Shown piece after piece: positions 9,982-19,956 of a DNA stretch of 64,000 nucleotides. The position numbers and the translations under genes were made by a program. The first letter of the stretch is position 1; each line of letters starts with the position of its first letter. Origin of the DNA: Campylobacter pinnipediorum subsp. caledonicus (lineage in GTDB: Bacteria; Campylobacterota; Campylobacteria; Campylobacterales; Campylobacteraceae); assembly GCF_002022005.1 (NCBI RefSeq), contig NZ_CP017258.1, positions 868,001-932,000 on the forward strand, written 5' to 3'. Under the pieces are notes generated by a model. It was not told the DNA's origin. It searched no databases and saw only the letters and a program-made list of their open reading frames with translations.

Positions 9982-11319
9982 ATGTTCTCATTTTTTAAGG
10001 CTTCTTTACCAAAAGAAGAGAAGGTTAGTGCGGATAAGATTGATAGCACTTATAAAAAGTTAAGATGGCAAGTATTTGCTGGTGTATTTATAGGATATGC
10101 TGCTTATTATCTTATTCGCAAAAACTTCAGCCTTGCTATTCCTCACTTGATAGAAGAATATGGCTTTACAAAAGCACAACTAGGTATAGTTGGCGTTGCG
10201 CTTAGTTTTGCTTATGGCTTTAGTAAATTTATAATGGGAAATGTGTCTGATAGGTCAAATCCAAAATACTTCTTGGTTGCTGGTTTGCTTGGTTCAGCTG
10301 CGGTTAGTCTTATTTTTGGCTTAGTTCCAGGTGTACTTTCTAGCATTACTCTTATGGTTATTTTGGCTGCTTTTAATGGCTGGTTTCAAGGTATGGGCTA
10401 CCCTCCTGGTGCAAAGACTATGACTAACTGGTTTAGTACAGGCGAGCGTGGAATATGGTGGAGTTGGTGGAATGTCAGCCATAATTTAGGTGGTGGACTC
10501 ATAGGGCCATTAGCTATTTTAGGTGTGGCTATTTTTGGTACCTGGCACTCTTTGTTTTATCTACCTGCTTTGATTGCTATTGTTCTTGCTTTTGTTTGTT
10601 TTTATTTTATGAGAGATACTCCAGAGAGCGAAGGTCTGCCTAGCGTAGAAGAATACAAAGGTGAAAAGCACATCCAAAAGGTTGCCGGAGCACACGAGCT
10701 AAGTGCAAGTGATATATTTTTCAAATATGTTTTAAATAATAAATTCTTATGGTCAATAGCCATAGCAAACGCCTTTGTGTATTTTATAAGATACGGCATA
10801 ATTGACTGGGCACCAACATACTTAAAAGAGGTTAAACATTTTAGTTTTGATAAGCAAAGTTGGGCATATTTTCTTTATGAGTATGCTGGAATTTTTGATA
10901 TGCTTGCAAGTGGGTATATGAGCGATAAGGTATTTAAAGGGCATAGAGCGCCTCCTATGCTTTTATTTTTAGTTGGTGTTTTGATAGCTGTTGTGATATA
11001 TTGGAAAAATCCAGCTGGAAATCCTCTTATTGATAACATCTGCCTTATAGCTATTGGATTTTTGATATATGGTCCAGTTATGATGATAGGACTTCAAGCG
11101 GCTGATTTGGTGCCTCGTGTTGCAACAGGAACAGCTACAGGTCTTACAGGTCTTTTTGGATATTTTCTAGGTTCTGCAAGCGCTGGTTATGTTATGGGAA
11201 AGGTTGTTGATTTGTATGGTTGGGACGGAGGTTTTTATACTTTGATTATCTCTTGTGTTCTTGCTTTTATATTTATTGCATTTACTCTATTTCATAAAAC
11301 TTCAAGGCAATTAGCTTAA
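9982..11319 (+). CDS. glpT: Glycerol-3-phosphate:phosphate antiporter
   Basis: 445 residues from an ATG with a near-perfect AAGGAGGG site; an upstream in-frame ATG at 9946 lacks one. Twelve membrane segments of the organophosphate:Pi antiporter family. Residues that form the phosphate site in E. coli GlpT are kept: the Arg in YYLIRKNF, the His in NVSHNLGGG and the Arg in YFIRYGIIDWAP. Long stretches such as the SYGFSKFIMG-type and GFLIYGPVMMIGL regions match GlpT rather than UhpT. It imports glycerol-3-phosphate for phospholipid synthesis or as a carbon source and in other bacteria also admits fosfomycin. Confidence 0.9.
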   Translation: MFSFFKASLPKEEKVSADKIDSTYKKLRWQVFAGVFIGYAAYYLIRKNFSLAIPHLIEEYGFTKAQLGIVGVALSFAYGFSKFIMGNVSDRSNPKYFLVAGLLGSAAVSLIFGLVPGVLSSITLMVILAAFNGWFQGMGYPPGAKTMTNWFSTGERGIWWSWWNVSHNLGGGLIGPLAILGVAIFGTWHSLFYLPALIAIVLAFVCFYFMRDTPESEGLPSVEEYKGEKHIQKVAGAHELSASDIFFKYVLNNKFLWSIAIANAFVYFIRYGIIDWAPTYLKEVKHFSFDKQSWAYFLYEYAGIFDMLASGYMSDKVFKGHRAPPMLLFLVGVLIAVVIYWKNPAGNPLIDNICLIAIGFLIYGPVMMIGLQAADLVPRVATGTATGLTGLFGYFLGSASAGYVMGKVVDLYGWDGGFYTLIISCVLAFIFIAFTLFHKTSRQLA

Positions 11320-11326
11320 AGAAAAA

Positions 11327-11343
11327 AAGGGGCTTTGCCCCTT
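11327..11343 (-). terminator. Intrinsic terminator between glpT and the NSS transporter
   Basis: A 7-bp stem AAGGGGC/GCCCCTT with a three-base loop lies between two convergent genes. Read on the minus strand it is followed by seven T residues, so it best terminates the transporter gene. The plus-strand reading lacks a T run and would be weak. Confidence 0.8.
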
Positions 11344-11347
11344 AAAC

Positions 11348-12694
11348 TTATGTAAAAAATAAAGTATTTATCATAATTGCAAAAACACATAGTGGAGTTA
11401 TAAATTTAATTAAAAAATACCATACTTCAAATACTGGGCGATTCATATAATTTAAAAACAACTCTTCAAGTGTCTTTCTTTTCATTACAAAACCAACAAA
11501 TATAGCAACACCTATACCAGCAAGTGGCATCATGATATTTCCTGTAATAAAGTCCATAACATCAAAGAAATTTTTATCTAAAAATATCTTTTTGTCAAGC
11601 CCCATGCCACCTACATTTGATAAAAGAGATAGCACACCAAGCAATAAAATACCACTACCTAAAAATGCAAGTGACTTTGTTCGGCTTATATTAAAATGGC
11701 GAACTAGATAAAATGTAAATGGTTCTATAATGGAAACAGCGGATGTGATACCGGCAAAGGCTAGAGCGATAAAAAATGCTACAGCCAAAACATTTCCAAG
11801 GACGCCAAGTTTAGCAAAAAGTGTAGGTAAAGATATAAATACAAGACCAGGACCTTGTGCTGGAGTAGCGCCAAATTCAAATATAAAGGTAAAGATAATA
11901 AGACCTATCATCATTCCAAGTAAGATATTTATAAAAAGCACACTAAGTGCTGAACTAGCAAGGTTTGTTTTGTCGTTTATGCTAGCTGAATATGTGATAA
12001 TAACAGCAAGTCCGATAGAAAGAGTCCAAAATGCAAGACCCATCGCATCAAGAAGTACCTTAAAATCAATTTTACTAAAATCAGGAACAAGTAAAAACTT
12101 TGCCGAATCACTAAAGCCATTCATTGTTACTGAATATGCAAGCATAATTAAAAGTAACACAAATAAGCTTGGCATCATCCATACATTTAGTTTTTCTATA
12201 CCACTTTTAACACCACGACTAAGTATAAACATACATAGTGTAAAGATTGCTAAAAAGCAAGCTATCTGTGCTATCACATTTTCTTTTCCACCAATAAAAC
12301 CTAAAAATAGACCTTTTGATGCCTCTATGTCAGATGGTAATATCCCAAACGATAATATAACATAATATAAAATCCAACCGATAATAACAATATAAAAGCT
12401 AGAAATCAGATAAGCACTAAGCATTCCTATCATGCCGACATAGCTCCATAGCTTTTTGTTTGTATGTGCTAGTTTAGCAAAGCCTGTTGGAGCATCACTC
12501 TCACTAAGCTTACCAATACTCATTTCAGCTAAAAAGATAGGTACACCTACTATAAAACAAATACCAAGATAAAGCAAAATAAATGCCGAACCACCATTTT
12601 GTCCTACCATATAAGGAAATTTCCAAGCATTTCCAAGCCCCACAGCTGACCCAGCAACGGCTAGTATATAGCCGATTTTAGAGAATTTATCCAT
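11348..12694 (-). CDS. Sodium-dependent neurotransmitter-symporter (NSS) family transporter
   Basis: 448 residues from the ATG, chosen over a GTG three codons earlier because AAAGGG sits eight bases upstream. The N-terminal GLGNAWKFPYMVGQNGGSAF is the unwound helix-1 sodium and substrate site of LeuT-type transporters, and FFIALAFAGITSA carries the helix-8 sodium site. About eleven or twelve membrane spans are visible. Bacterial members take up amino acids such as leucine, tyrosine or tryptophan with Na+; the substrate is not predictable. It is convergent with glpT. Confidence 0.9.
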   Translation of the reverse strand: MDKFSKIGYILAVAGSAVGLGNAWKFPYMVGQNGGSAFILLYLGICFIVGVPIFLAEMSIGKLSESDAPTGFAKLAHTNKKLWSYVGMIGMLSAYLISSFYIVIIGWILYYVILSFGILPSDIEASKGLFLGFIGGKENVIAQIACFLAIFTLCMFILSRGVKSGIEKLNVWMMPSLFVLLLIMLAYSVTMNGFSDSAKFLLVPDFSKIDFKVLLDAMGLAFWTLSIGLAVIITYSASINDKTNLASSALSVLFINILLGMMIGLIIFTFIFEFGATPAQGPGLVFISLPTLFAKLGVLGNVLAVAFFIALAFAGITSAVSIIEPFTFYLVRHFNISRTKSLAFLGSGILLLGVLSLLSNVGGMGLDKKIFLDKNFFDVMDFITGNIMMPLAGIGVAIFVGFVMKRKTLEELFLNYMNRPVFEVWYFLIKFITPLCVFAIMINTLFFT

Positions 12695-12826
12695 GATTCT
12701 CACCCTTTGTAAAAAAATAAAGTATTTGATTTTAGCGAAAAAAACTTAATTTTCAAACTTTGGAGTAAAAAATATTTATTTAAGAAATTTTTTATAAAAA
12801 TAATTGATGAAGTTTAATTTTTATAA

Positions 12827-12862
12827 AAAATTTAAGGCAAGACTATAGTTGCCTTAAATTTT
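12827..12862 (-). terminator. Terminator of the ankyrin gene
   Basis: Perfect 14-bp inverted repeat AAAATTTAAGGCAA / TTGCCTTAAATTTT around an 8-base loop, starting seven bases after the ankyrin stop on the minus strand and running into a T-rich stretch. The rest of the 174-bp gap up to 12868 is AT-rich and holds the upstream region of the NSS gene. Confidence 0.75.
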
Positions 12863-12868
12863 AAATAG

Positions 12869-13585
12869 TTATTTGCAAGTTGCCTTGCCTGTTTTGTGGT
12901 TTATCGCACCATTATCTACAAGTAGTTTTATCATATCAGGTAGATTTCTAGAACAAGCATAAGACAAAGCACTTTGGTTATAAGAACCTAACTTTTTATC
13001 TTTGGTTGTTGTTGTGTAGTTTAATTTTGCACCCTTGCTTATTAAAAATTTAACTACATCTAAGCGGTTGTTGCTAGCTGCTACCATAACCAAGGTTTCG
13101 CCATCACTTTCAACTTCTTGGTCGTTTAAATCATATGGCGAAAGATTGCCGTAAACCTTTTTTACTATGTTTACATTCTTTCCAAGAACTGCTGATTTTA
13201 ATACATTATATACATCGCCTCTATCTGTCGCATTAAGACTAGCACCATTAGAGATAAGATAATCAACTATGTCCTCATATCCTATAAAAGTAGCCCAGCC
13301 AAGAGCTGTTTGCCCCAAGCTTGCTTCATCTTTTACCTCTAAATCTTGTCCATTTTTTACCATTTTTTTAACTGTTTCAAGATCACCTTTTTTTACAGCA
13401 TCAAACCAAGCTGCATCTTTGCCTTCACTAGGTTTTTCATAAAAAATTCTCCAAGCAAGTCTAGATTTGTTTGCTATATCATTCATCTCCTCGGCATTAA
13501 ATCTAAAATCATTGCTATATGGCTTTATCATATCCGCACCAAAAACACTAGCTGCAAAAGCTGCTGCTAAAAGTAATTTTTTCAT
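12869..13585 (-). CDS. Secreted ankyrin-repeat protein
   Basis: 238 residues with an N-terminal signal peptide (MKKLLLAAAFAASVFGA, probable cleavage near residue 17). From about residue 60 there are at least four ankyrin repeats, with recognisable GQTALGWATFIGYEDIVDYL, ETLVMVAASNNRLDVVKFL and QSALSYACSRNLPDMIKLL units. The protein should be periplasmic and act as a binding scaffold; no enzyme domain is seen. AAAGGAC lies five bases before the ATG, inside the duplicated DNA described separately. It is downstream of htrA on the same strand, so read-through from htrA is possible. Confidence 0.85.
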   Translation of the reverse strand: MKKLLLAAAFAASVFGADMIKPYSNDFRFNAEEMNDIANKSRLAWRIFYEKPSEGKDAAWFDAVKKGDLETVKKMVKNGQDLEVKDEASLGQTALGWATFIGYEDIVDYLISNGASLNATDRGDVYNVLKSAVLGKNVNIVKKVYGNLSPYDLNDQEVESDGETLVMVAASNNRLDVVKFLISKGAKLNYTTTTKDKKLGSYNQSALSYACSRNLPDMIKLLVDNGAINHKTGKATCK

Positions 13586-13821
13586 TTTTGTCCTTTAAAA
13601 TTTAAATTTATTTATCAAATTATTTTATAACAAGACCTTGCATTATAGAGTTTCTATTTACCCATACCAATGTTTTTTGTCCATTTGTTGATTTTATAGC
13701 TTTTGTCCTTTAAAATTTAAATTTATTTATCAAATTATTTTATAACAAGACCTTGCATTATAGAGTTTCTATTTACCCATACCAATGTTTTTTGTCCATT
13801 TGTTGATTTTATAGCTTTTGT
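13586..13821 (-). repeat. Perfect 115-bp tandem duplication including the 3' end of htrA
   Basis: Bases 13586-13700 and 13701-13815 are identical over all 115 positions, with six further bases of a third copy to 13821. The upstream unit (13701-13815) contains the last 27 codons of htrA, its stop, and 34 bases of spacer with an AAAGGAC ribosome site. The downstream unit is a promoterless copy of the same htrA tail (13620-13700) followed by the same spacer, whose ribosome site now serves the ankyrin gene. Zero divergence means a recent event or an assembly error. Confidence 0.95.
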
Positions 13822-15150
13822 AAAGCTATCTATATCTTTTATTATATCTTCTCCAACTTGAACAATAATATCGCCTCTGAGAAAGCCTATATCACTAGCT
13901 TTTGATTTTTGTTTTACATCTGTAACCAAAATGCCTGTGATATCTGAATTTAATTTATATCTTCTTTTTAATTCATCATTTATGTTAGAGACACTAAGTC
14001 CTTCTATGCTTTGTATATCTTTTGCATTTGAAGCATTGAGGCTCATATTTGCCAATTTCATTTTTGTTTTAGATATTTTTTTGCTTCTCTCATATGTTAC
14101 ACTTACTTCCGTATTTGGAGCGATTGAGCCTATTGTATTTTTTAAATCATTTGCGCTTTTTATATCTTTATCGTTTATGGCAATTATTAAATCACCTCTT
14201 TTTATACCTGCTTTATCGGCTGGAAAATCTTTTTCAACACTGCTTATTAAAGCACCTTCTTTATTTTTATATAGCTCTTTTTGATCTTCTGTTAAATTTG
14301 CTATCATTACACCTATGTAACCACGCTCAATTTTTCCATCACTGATTAATTTTTGCGCTACATTTTTTACCATACTAGATGGGATGGCAAAACCTATTCC
14401 GCTACTATCGCCACCTCTTGATAATATTGCTGAGTTAATTCCTATTAAAGCACCTCTGCTATCAACCAAAGCTCCTCCTGAGTTTCCAGGATTTATAGAT
14501 GCGTCCGTTTGTATGAAATTTTCATATTGATTTAGACCTATATTGTTTTTGTTTAAGGCCGAGATTATACCTCTTGTTATACTACTTCCAACACCAAAAG
14601 GATTACCTATGGCAAACACAACATCGCCTTCAAGGATTTTAGAAGAGTCAGCTAATTTTATGGCATTTAAATTGTTATCTTCTATTTTTATAACAGCTAA
14701 ATCGGTTTTTGAATCAGTTCCTATAATCTTTGCTTTATAATCCTTGTGATTTTCAGGTAGAGTTACTATTATTTCATCGCTATCTTCTATAACATGATTG
14801 TTTGTTACTATATAGCCATCTTTTGATATTATAACACCTGAACCAAGAGATGAACTTTTTTGTTGTCTTTCATAAGGTATTCCAAAGTTAAATCCAAAAA
14901 ATTCTTTAAAGAATGGATCATTAAACATTTCTTCTATGCCATTTTGGGAAGTGCGAATAGTTTTTGTAGTTGATATATTTACAACAGATTTTTTGGCATT
15001 TGCTATAGAATCATGATATGACAAAATAGTATTTTCACTATTTTCTATTGGAGATATTCTTTTTATGTTAGAGTCTGCTTCGTTAAATGTTATACCATTT
15101 GAATATAGCAAACTTGCTGCAAAAATAGATATTATTGCAATTTTTTTCAT
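13735..15150 (-). CDS. htrA: Periplasmic serine protease HtrA/DegP
   Basis: 471 residues. Signal peptide at residues 1-18. The chymotrypsin-like domain carries the triad His119 (TNNHVI), Asp150 (SKTDLAVI) and Ser224 (GNSGGAL). Two PDZ domains follow, the first beginning near residue 270 (RGYIGVMI) and the second near 385. The enzyme degrades and refolds misfolded envelope proteins; in C. jejuni and H. pylori it is also secreted and cleaves E-cadherin. The stop lies inside the upstream copy of the 115-bp duplication, and the C-terminal residues are unaffected. A 255-bp AT-rich gap separates it from the divergent gatB. Confidence 0.95.
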   Translation of the reverse strand: MKKIAIISIFAASLLYSNGITFNEADSNIKRISPIENSENTILSYHDSIANAKKSVVNISTTKTIRTSQNGIEEMFNDPFFKEFFGFNFGIPYERQQKSSSLGSGVIISKDGYIVTNNHVIEDSDEIIVTLPENHKDYKAKIIGTDSKTDLAVIKIEDNNLNAIKLADSSKILEGDVVFAIGNPFGVGSSITRGIISALNKNNIGLNQYENFIQTDASINPGNSGGALVDSRGALIGINSAILSRGGDSSGIGFAIPSSMVKNVAQKLISDGKIERGYIGVMIANLTEDQKELYKNKEGALISSVEKDFPADKAGIKRGDLIIAINDKDIKSANDLKNTIGSIAPNTEVSVTYERSKKISKTKMKLANMSLNASNAKDIQSIEGLSVSNINDELKRRYKLNSDITGILVTDVKQKSKASDIGFLRGDIIVQVGEDIIKDIDSFTKAIKSTNGQKTLVWVNRNSIMQGLVIK

Positions 15151-15405
15151 TATTTATTCCTTTGTGTTAAAATATTTTTAAGATTTTGAATTATATGACT
15201 AAGATAATAATAAAATTTAAATATTTTTTTATTAAAACGTAAAATATATAATAAATATGTAATATTTTATGTATAAAAATACGTATTTATTGAGTGTATA
15301 AAATTATGAAATTTATTTTTTAATATAAATTAATGTAATCCCAAAGAAATAATTGATAAAATAGTAATTATATATTTTAAAAGTTTATAAAAAAAGGTTT
15401 TGTTT

Positions 15406-16827
15406 ATGTTTGAAGTAATTATTGGACTTGAGGTGCATGCTCAACTTAATACTGATACAAAGATTTTTTGCTCTTGTTCTACAAGTTTTGGTGATGAGGC
15501 AAATACTCACGTGTGTCCAACTTGTTTAGCCTTACCTGGTGCCTTACCTGTGTTAAATAAAGAAGCTGTAAGAAAAGCGATAAGTTTTGGCGCTGCTGTA
15601 AATGCTACTATAAATAAAAAATCTGTGTTTAATAGAAAAAATTATTTTTACCCTGATTTACCAAAGGCTTATCAAATTTCACAATTTGAGATACCTATAG
15701 TTGAAAATGGAGAACTTTTTATAGAGGTAAATGGAGAAAAGAAAAGAATAGGTATAACAAGGGCACACTTAGAAGAAGATGCTGGTAAAAATATCCATGA
15801 AGATGGAAGAAGTTTGGTTGATTTAAATAGGGCTGGCACACCTTTGCTTGAAATAGTAAGTGAACCTGACCTTAGAAGTTCTGATGAGGCTGTTGCTTAT
15901 CTTAAAAAACTTCACTCAATACTGAGATTTTTAAATATTTCTGATGCGAATATGCAAGAGGGAAGTTTTCGTTGCGATGCAAATGTTAGTATAAGACCAA
16001 AAGGCGATACAAAACTTTATACAAGGGTTGAGATTAAAAATCTAAATTCATTTAAATTTATACAAAAAGCTATAGATTATGAGGTAGAGCGCCAAAGTAT
16101 AGCTTGGGAAGATGGCAATTATGATGAAGAGGTATATCAAGAAACAAGGCTTTTTGATACTGTAAATTTAACAACTCGTTCTATGCGTGGTAAAGAAGAT
16201 AGTGCTGAATATAGATATTTTCCTGATCCTGATTTGCTTCCTGTTGAAATAAGCGATGAGATGTATAACGAATGCATAAAAATACCAGAGCTAGCAGATG
16301 AAAAAGTAATAAGATATCAAAAAGAGTTCGGGATAAAAGAAGAAGATGCTTTAAATTTAGTAAACAGTATTGAGATGAGTAGATATTTTGAAGATGTTGT
16401 GAGTGAAAATATATCGCCAAAACTTTGCGTAACTTGGATACTTGTTGAATTACTCGCTAGATTAAAAAATGGATTAACTATACAAAATAGTCCAGTAGAT
16501 AGCAAAAAAATGAAAGAGCTTTTAAAAAGAATAGAAGATTCTACTATAAGTGCTAAGGCAGCAAAAGATGTACTTGATTATTTAATGCAAAATGATGTAA
16601 GTGTAGATGAAGTTATAGATAAATTAGGACTTAAACAAGTAAGTGATGATGGCGCAATCGTTGAAATTATTAAAAACATACTTGATAAAAACCAAGATAA
16701 AGTTTTAGAATACAAAAATGGAAAAGATAAGCTTTTTGGATTTTTTGTAGGACAGGTTATGAAAGAGGGTAAAGGTGCTTTTAACCCAGCTAAAGTAAAT
16801 GAATTATTAAATAAAGCTTTAAAATGA
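15406..16827 (+). CDS. gatB: Asp/Glu-tRNA(Asn/Gln) amidotransferase subunit B
   Basis: 473 residues from the ATG with AAAAAGG eight bases upstream; a TTG two codons earlier is less likely. The GLEVHAQL start, the [15 protein letters not shown] zinc segment, [11 protein letters not shown] and the LEEDAGK motif are diagnostic. The C-terminal 150 residues form the GatB/YqeY tRNA-binding tail ending in [11 protein letters not shown]. As part of GatCAB it converts misacylated Glu-tRNA(Gln) and/or Asp-tRNA(Asn). gatA and gatC are not adjacent. The window also encodes a GlnRS, so Gln-tRNA may be made by two routes. Confidence 0.96.
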   Translation: MFEVIIGLEVHAQLNTDTKIFCSCSTSFGDEANTHVCPTCLALPGALPVLNKEAVRKAISFGAAVNATINKKSVFNRKNYFYPDLPKAYQISQFEIPIVENGELFIEVNGEKKRIGITRAHLEEDAGKNIHEDGRSLVDLNRAGTPLLEIVSEPDLRSSDEAVAYLKKLHSILRFLNISDANMQEGSFRCDANVSIRPKGDTKLYTRVEIKNLNSFKFIQKAIDYEVERQSIAWEDGNYDEEVYQETRLFDTVNLTTRSMRGKEDSAEYRYFPDPDLLPVEISDEMYNECIKIPELADEKVIRYQKEFGIKEEDALNLVNSIEMSRYFEDVVSENISPKLCVTWILVELLARLKNGLTIQNSPVDSKKMKELLKRIEDSTISAKAAKDVLDYLMQNDVSVDEVIDKLGLKQVSDDGAIVEIIKNILDKNQDKVLEYKNGKDKLFGFFVGQVMKEGKGAFNPAKVNELLNKALK

Positions 16828-17714
16828 AAATAGCTGTAATAGGAGCTGGTAAATGGGGTATGGCGTTATTTAACGCTTTTAGTGAAAATAACGAGTGTTA
16901 TATAACATCAAGAACGCAAAAACCAATAGAAAATTTTGTTGATTTACAAGATGCTTTAAAATGTGATTATCTTGTTTTTGCCATACCTACACAAAAAACA
17001 CATGAATGGCTTAAAAATAATTTTAAATTTAATGACCAAAAAATCTTGATAGCTAGTAAAGGTATAGATATAAAAAGCAAAAGATTTTTAAATGAAATTT
17101 ATGAGGAGTTTGTGCCGGCTTCAAATTTAGCTTTTCTATCTGGACCAACTTTTGCAAAAGAGGTTCAAAAAAAACTACCTTGTGCTTTGGTTGTTAGCTC
17201 TTCAAATTTAGAATTGGCTGATAAATTTTGCAGTTTTTTTCCTAAATTTATGAAAGTATATTCATCAGATGATATTGTAGGCGCAGAAGTTTGTGGAGCC
17301 TATAAAAATGTTATAGCTATAGCTGGTGGTATATGTGATGGTCTTGGTCTCGGTAATAATGCAAGAGCTAGCCTTATATCTAGAGGTCTTGTTGAAATGA
17401 CTAGATTTGGAAAATTTTTTGGTGCAAAAGAAGATACTTTCTTGGGTCTTAGCGGAGCAGGGGATCTTTTTTTGACAGCTTCAAGTGTTTTGTCTAGAAA
17501 TTATAGAGTTGGTATAGGTCTTGCAAAAAACGAAAGTTTGGAAAAAATTTTAGATGAACTTGGAGAGGTAGCCGAGGGCGTAGCAACCTCATATGCAATA
17601 TGTGAGATTTCAAAACAAAAAGGAATTTATACACCAATAGCTGATGAAGTTTCTTTAATGCTAGATGGTAAAGATGTTTATGAAAGCTTGGAAAAACTAC
17701 TAGGTCGTAGATGA
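16824..17714 (+). CDS. gpsA: NAD(P)-dependent glycerol-3-phosphate dehydrogenase
   Basis: 296 residues. The N-terminal [10 protein letters not shown] is the Rossmann dinucleotide motif; [14 protein letters not shown], the catalytic-lysine segment [12 protein letters not shown] and [13 protein letters not shown] are all conserved. It reduces dihydroxyacetone phosphate to sn-glycerol-3-phosphate, the backbone of phospholipids. It overlaps gatB by four bases (ATGA) and the next gene by four, pointing to translational coupling. The cell could obtain the same metabolite through GlpT, encoded 5 kb upstream. Confidence 0.95.
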   Translation: MKIAVIGAGKWGMALFNAFSENNECYITSRTQKPIENFVDLQDALKCDYLVFAIPTQKTHEWLKNNFKFNDQKILIASKGIDIKSKRFLNEIYEEFVPASNLAFLSGPTFAKEVQKKLPCALVVSSSNLELADKFCSFFPKFMKVYSSDDIVGAEVCGAYKNVIAIAGGICDGLGLGNNARASLISRGLVEMTRFGKFFGAKEDTFLGLSGAGDLFLTASSVLSRNYRVGIGLAKNESLEKILDELGEVAEGVATSYAICEISKQKGIYTPIADEVSLMLDGKDVYESLEKLLGRR

Positions 17715-18754
17715 GATTTTTTCTTATATTTTGCTTTTTAATAAATTTATATTCAAAAGAAATGGGTTTAAGAGAGCAAATTTCTGAGATGATTATGGTT
17801 GGTTTTAATGGCCAAAAATATAGCGATAAAGATGTCAGAATTATGATTAGCGATCTTCATTACCCTAGATTTGGTGGTGTTGTTTTGTTTGGAAGAAATA
17901 TACAAAACAAAAGCCAATTAACAAAACTAATAAATTTAATAAAGCAAGAACGTCAAAATATACTTGTAGCCATAGATGAAGAAGGTGGAGAAGTTAGTAG
18001 ATTGGTCGATAGTAGTTTTGGTGAAAAAACTTTAAGTGCTTATAAAGTTGGTGCCAATTTTGATATAAATAGTGCAAAAATCATTTATGAAAAATTAGCG
18101 AAAAAACTACAAGATTGTGGTGTAAATATGAACTTTGCTCCAGTTGTTGATTTGCATGATGTAAACTCTAAAATAATAGGACAAAAAGAAAGAGCATATA
18201 GTCAAAATTCTCAAAAAGTAAGTTTATATGCAAATATTTTTGCAGATTCATTGCATAAGTTTAATATAATAAATACTTTTAAGCATTTTCCTGGTCATGG
18301 TAGGTCAAAACAGGACTCACACAAAGAGAAAACTTACGTTAATATAACCGCAGATGATATTTTTGCTTATAGGGAAGCTATAAGATTAAATAAAATAGAC
18401 ACTATAATGGTTGGTCATATTTTTGTTAATAATATAGATGATAAAAATCCAGCAAGTTTATCTAATACAATTATAAATTTAATGCTTAGAAAAGAGCTTG
18501 GTTTTGATGGTGTTGTTATTAGTGATGATATGCTTATGGGCGGATTGGGTAATTATACACTAAAGGAAAAAATTATAAAATTTATAAATGCTGGTGGGGA
18601 TATTATGCTTTTTAGTGAGTTTAAAATCAAAAATAAAAGAGTAGGGGATGTTGTGTATGAGTGTATCTTGGATGCAATAAAAAATGGTGAAATTACAAAA
18701 GAACGAATAAAAAAATCTTATAAAAGAATAATGAAATTAAAGGAAAAAATATAA
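17711..18754 (+). CDS. Glycoside hydrolase family 3, NagZ-like beta-N-acetylhexosaminidase
   Basis: 347 residues. A hydrophobic N-terminus ([14 protein letters not shown]) looks like a signal sequence, which differs from the cytoplasmic E. coli NagZ. The GH3 barrel shows AIDEEGGEVSR, the KHFPGHGRSKQDSH loop that holds the catalytic Asp/His dyad of the NagZ subgroup, and the nucleophile segment GVVISDDMLMGG. It should release N-acetylglucosamine from peptidoglycan fragments, perhaps in the periplasm. Overlaps with gpsA (4 bp) and the next gene (1 bp) place it in one operon. Other GH3 specificities remain possible. Confidence 0.85.
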   Translation: MRFFLIFCFLINLYSKEMGLREQISEMIMVGFNGQKYSDKDVRIMISDLHYPRFGGVVLFGRNIQNKSQLTKLINLIKQERQNILVAIDEEGGEVSRLVDSSFGEKTLSAYKVGANFDINSAKIIYEKLAKKLQDCGVNMNFAPVVDLHDVNSKIIGQKERAYSQNSQKVSLYANIFADSLHKFNIINTFKHFPGHGRSKQDSHKEKTYVNITADDIFAYREAIRLNKIDTIMVGHIFVNNIDDKNPASLSNTIINLMLRKELGFDGVVISDDMLMGGLGNYTLKEKIIKFINAGGDIMLFSEFKIKNKRVGDVVYECILDAIKNGEITKERIKKSYKRIMKLKEKI

Positions 18755-19920
18755 TGAAAAAACCAAAAATAATTGTTATTGGTGCTGGTTATGCCGGCAT
18801 GGCTTTTTTAAAAAGCTTAGATGAGGAGTGTTTTAAAAAAGGTGATTTTACTATAATAAATAAAAACTCATATCATTATCATTCAACAATGCTTCACAAA
18901 GTTGCAACTGCTGAAAAGAGCGGTAAGATTATGTTTGATTTAAGAGAAATTTTACACCCCGAGATAAAAATAATACAACAATTGGTTACAGATATAGATG
19001 AAAAAAATCATGTTATCACTACTGAATTTGGAAGTTATGAATATGATTATTTGGTTTGTGCAGCAGGGTTTGAAAAAGAGAGTTTTAACTTAGAAGGAAT
19101 TTCAAATGCGATGTTTATAGATTCTTATTCTCAGTCTGCTAGAATATGTGAACAGATAAAATTAAAATTTGATCAAGCCTTAGAAAATGAAAAGGGCATG
19201 GAAGTAGTTGTTTGTGGTGGTGGTCTTACTGGTATAGAGTTTGCTGCATCTTGTGCTAATATGATAAAAGAAAAATGTAAATTTTATAATGTTTCTAAAC
19301 AATTACAAGATAAATTTAAAGTCAAATTAGTTAGCTCAACTCCTAGACTTTTAACTTTTTTTAGCGAGAAGTTATCTAAAAAAACAGCTGATAAGTTAGA
19401 GGAATTAGGGGTAAATGTTATACATGATACAAAGATAAAATCTTTAGAAAAAAATAAAGTTATTTTTGAAGATGGCTCTTTTAATGCTGATTTGATAGTT
19501 TGGACAGCTGGTGTTAAAGGTGCTAGTATAGTAAGTGATAGTGATAGAGAAAATGAAAGAGGAAGAGTAAAAGTAGATGATAAATTAAGAGCTATTGGTA
19601 GTAAGCATATGTTTTATATAGGAGATGTTAGTGCGGTTAAAGACAAAAAAAATGGTGGATATTATCCTCCAACAGCACAGATAGCCTGTGAGCAGGGTGC
19701 TTATTTGGCAAGAGAATTTCGCAGTATTCTTTTTAATGAAGAATTTAATGAAGAATTTAATTTTAGAAGTAATGGTATTATATGTTCTATAGGGCATAAG
19801 TATTCTGTTGCAAAAGTGTTTGGTTTTGAGCTTTCTGGTTTATTACCTTCTTTTTTAAAAACAATAGTGGAAAAGAAATGGAATGTTAAGATTTTAGGAA
19901 TAAAGGGTATATTTTTATAA
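18754..19920 (+). CDS. Type II NADH dehydrogenase-like FAD oxidoreductase
   Basis: 388 residues. FAD-binding VIGAGYAGMAFL at the N-terminus and a second nucleotide motif VVCGGGLTGIEFA near residue 150, with the conserved IWTAGV-type and YIGDVSAV segments, place it in the NDH-2/pyridine nucleotide disulphide family. NDH-2 passes electrons from NADH to quinone without pumping. The C-terminal 60 residues (SGLLPSFLKTIVEKKW) could form the membrane-anchoring helix. A 12-base unit encoding FNEE is tandemly repeated near 19732-19762. A sulphide:quinone reductase is less likely because its cysteine pair is not seen. Confidence 0.82.
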   Translation: MKKPKIIVIGAGYAGMAFLKSLDEECFKKGDFTIINKNSYHYHSTMLHKVATAEKSGKIMFDLREILHPEIKIIQQLVTDIDEKNHVITTEFGSYEYDYLVCAAGFEKESFNLEGISNAMFIDSYSQSARICEQIKLKFDQALENEKGMEVVVCGGGLTGIEFAASCANMIKEKCKFYNVSKQLQDKFKVKLVSSTPRLLTFFSEKLSKKTADKLEELGVNVIHDTKIKSLEKNKVIFEDGSFNADLIVWTAGVKGASIVSDSDRENERGRVKVDDKLRAIGSKHMFYIGDVSAVKDKKNGGYYPPTAQIACEQGAYLAREFRSILFNEEFNEEFNFRSNGIICSIGHKYSVAKVFGFELSGLLPSFLKTIVEKKWNVKILGIKGIFL

Positions 19921-19925
19921 TCATT

Positions 19926-19955
19926 ACAAAAGAAGGTTTTAAAACCTTCTTTTGT
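19926..19955. terminator. Bidirectional terminator between NDH-2 gene and chemoreceptor gene
   Basis: Perfect 15-bp palindrome ACAAAAGAAGGTTTT / AAAACCTTCTTTTGT between convergent stop codons at 19920 and 19957. T-rich ends are present on both strands, so it can stop transcription from either side. Confidence 0.88.
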
Positions 19956-19956
19956 T

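Noticed and set aside
11730-12365. Plus-strand frame of 211 codons inside the NSS transporter gene
   Set aside because: The minus strand carries clear LeuT-type motifs; the opposite frame has no recognisable domain.
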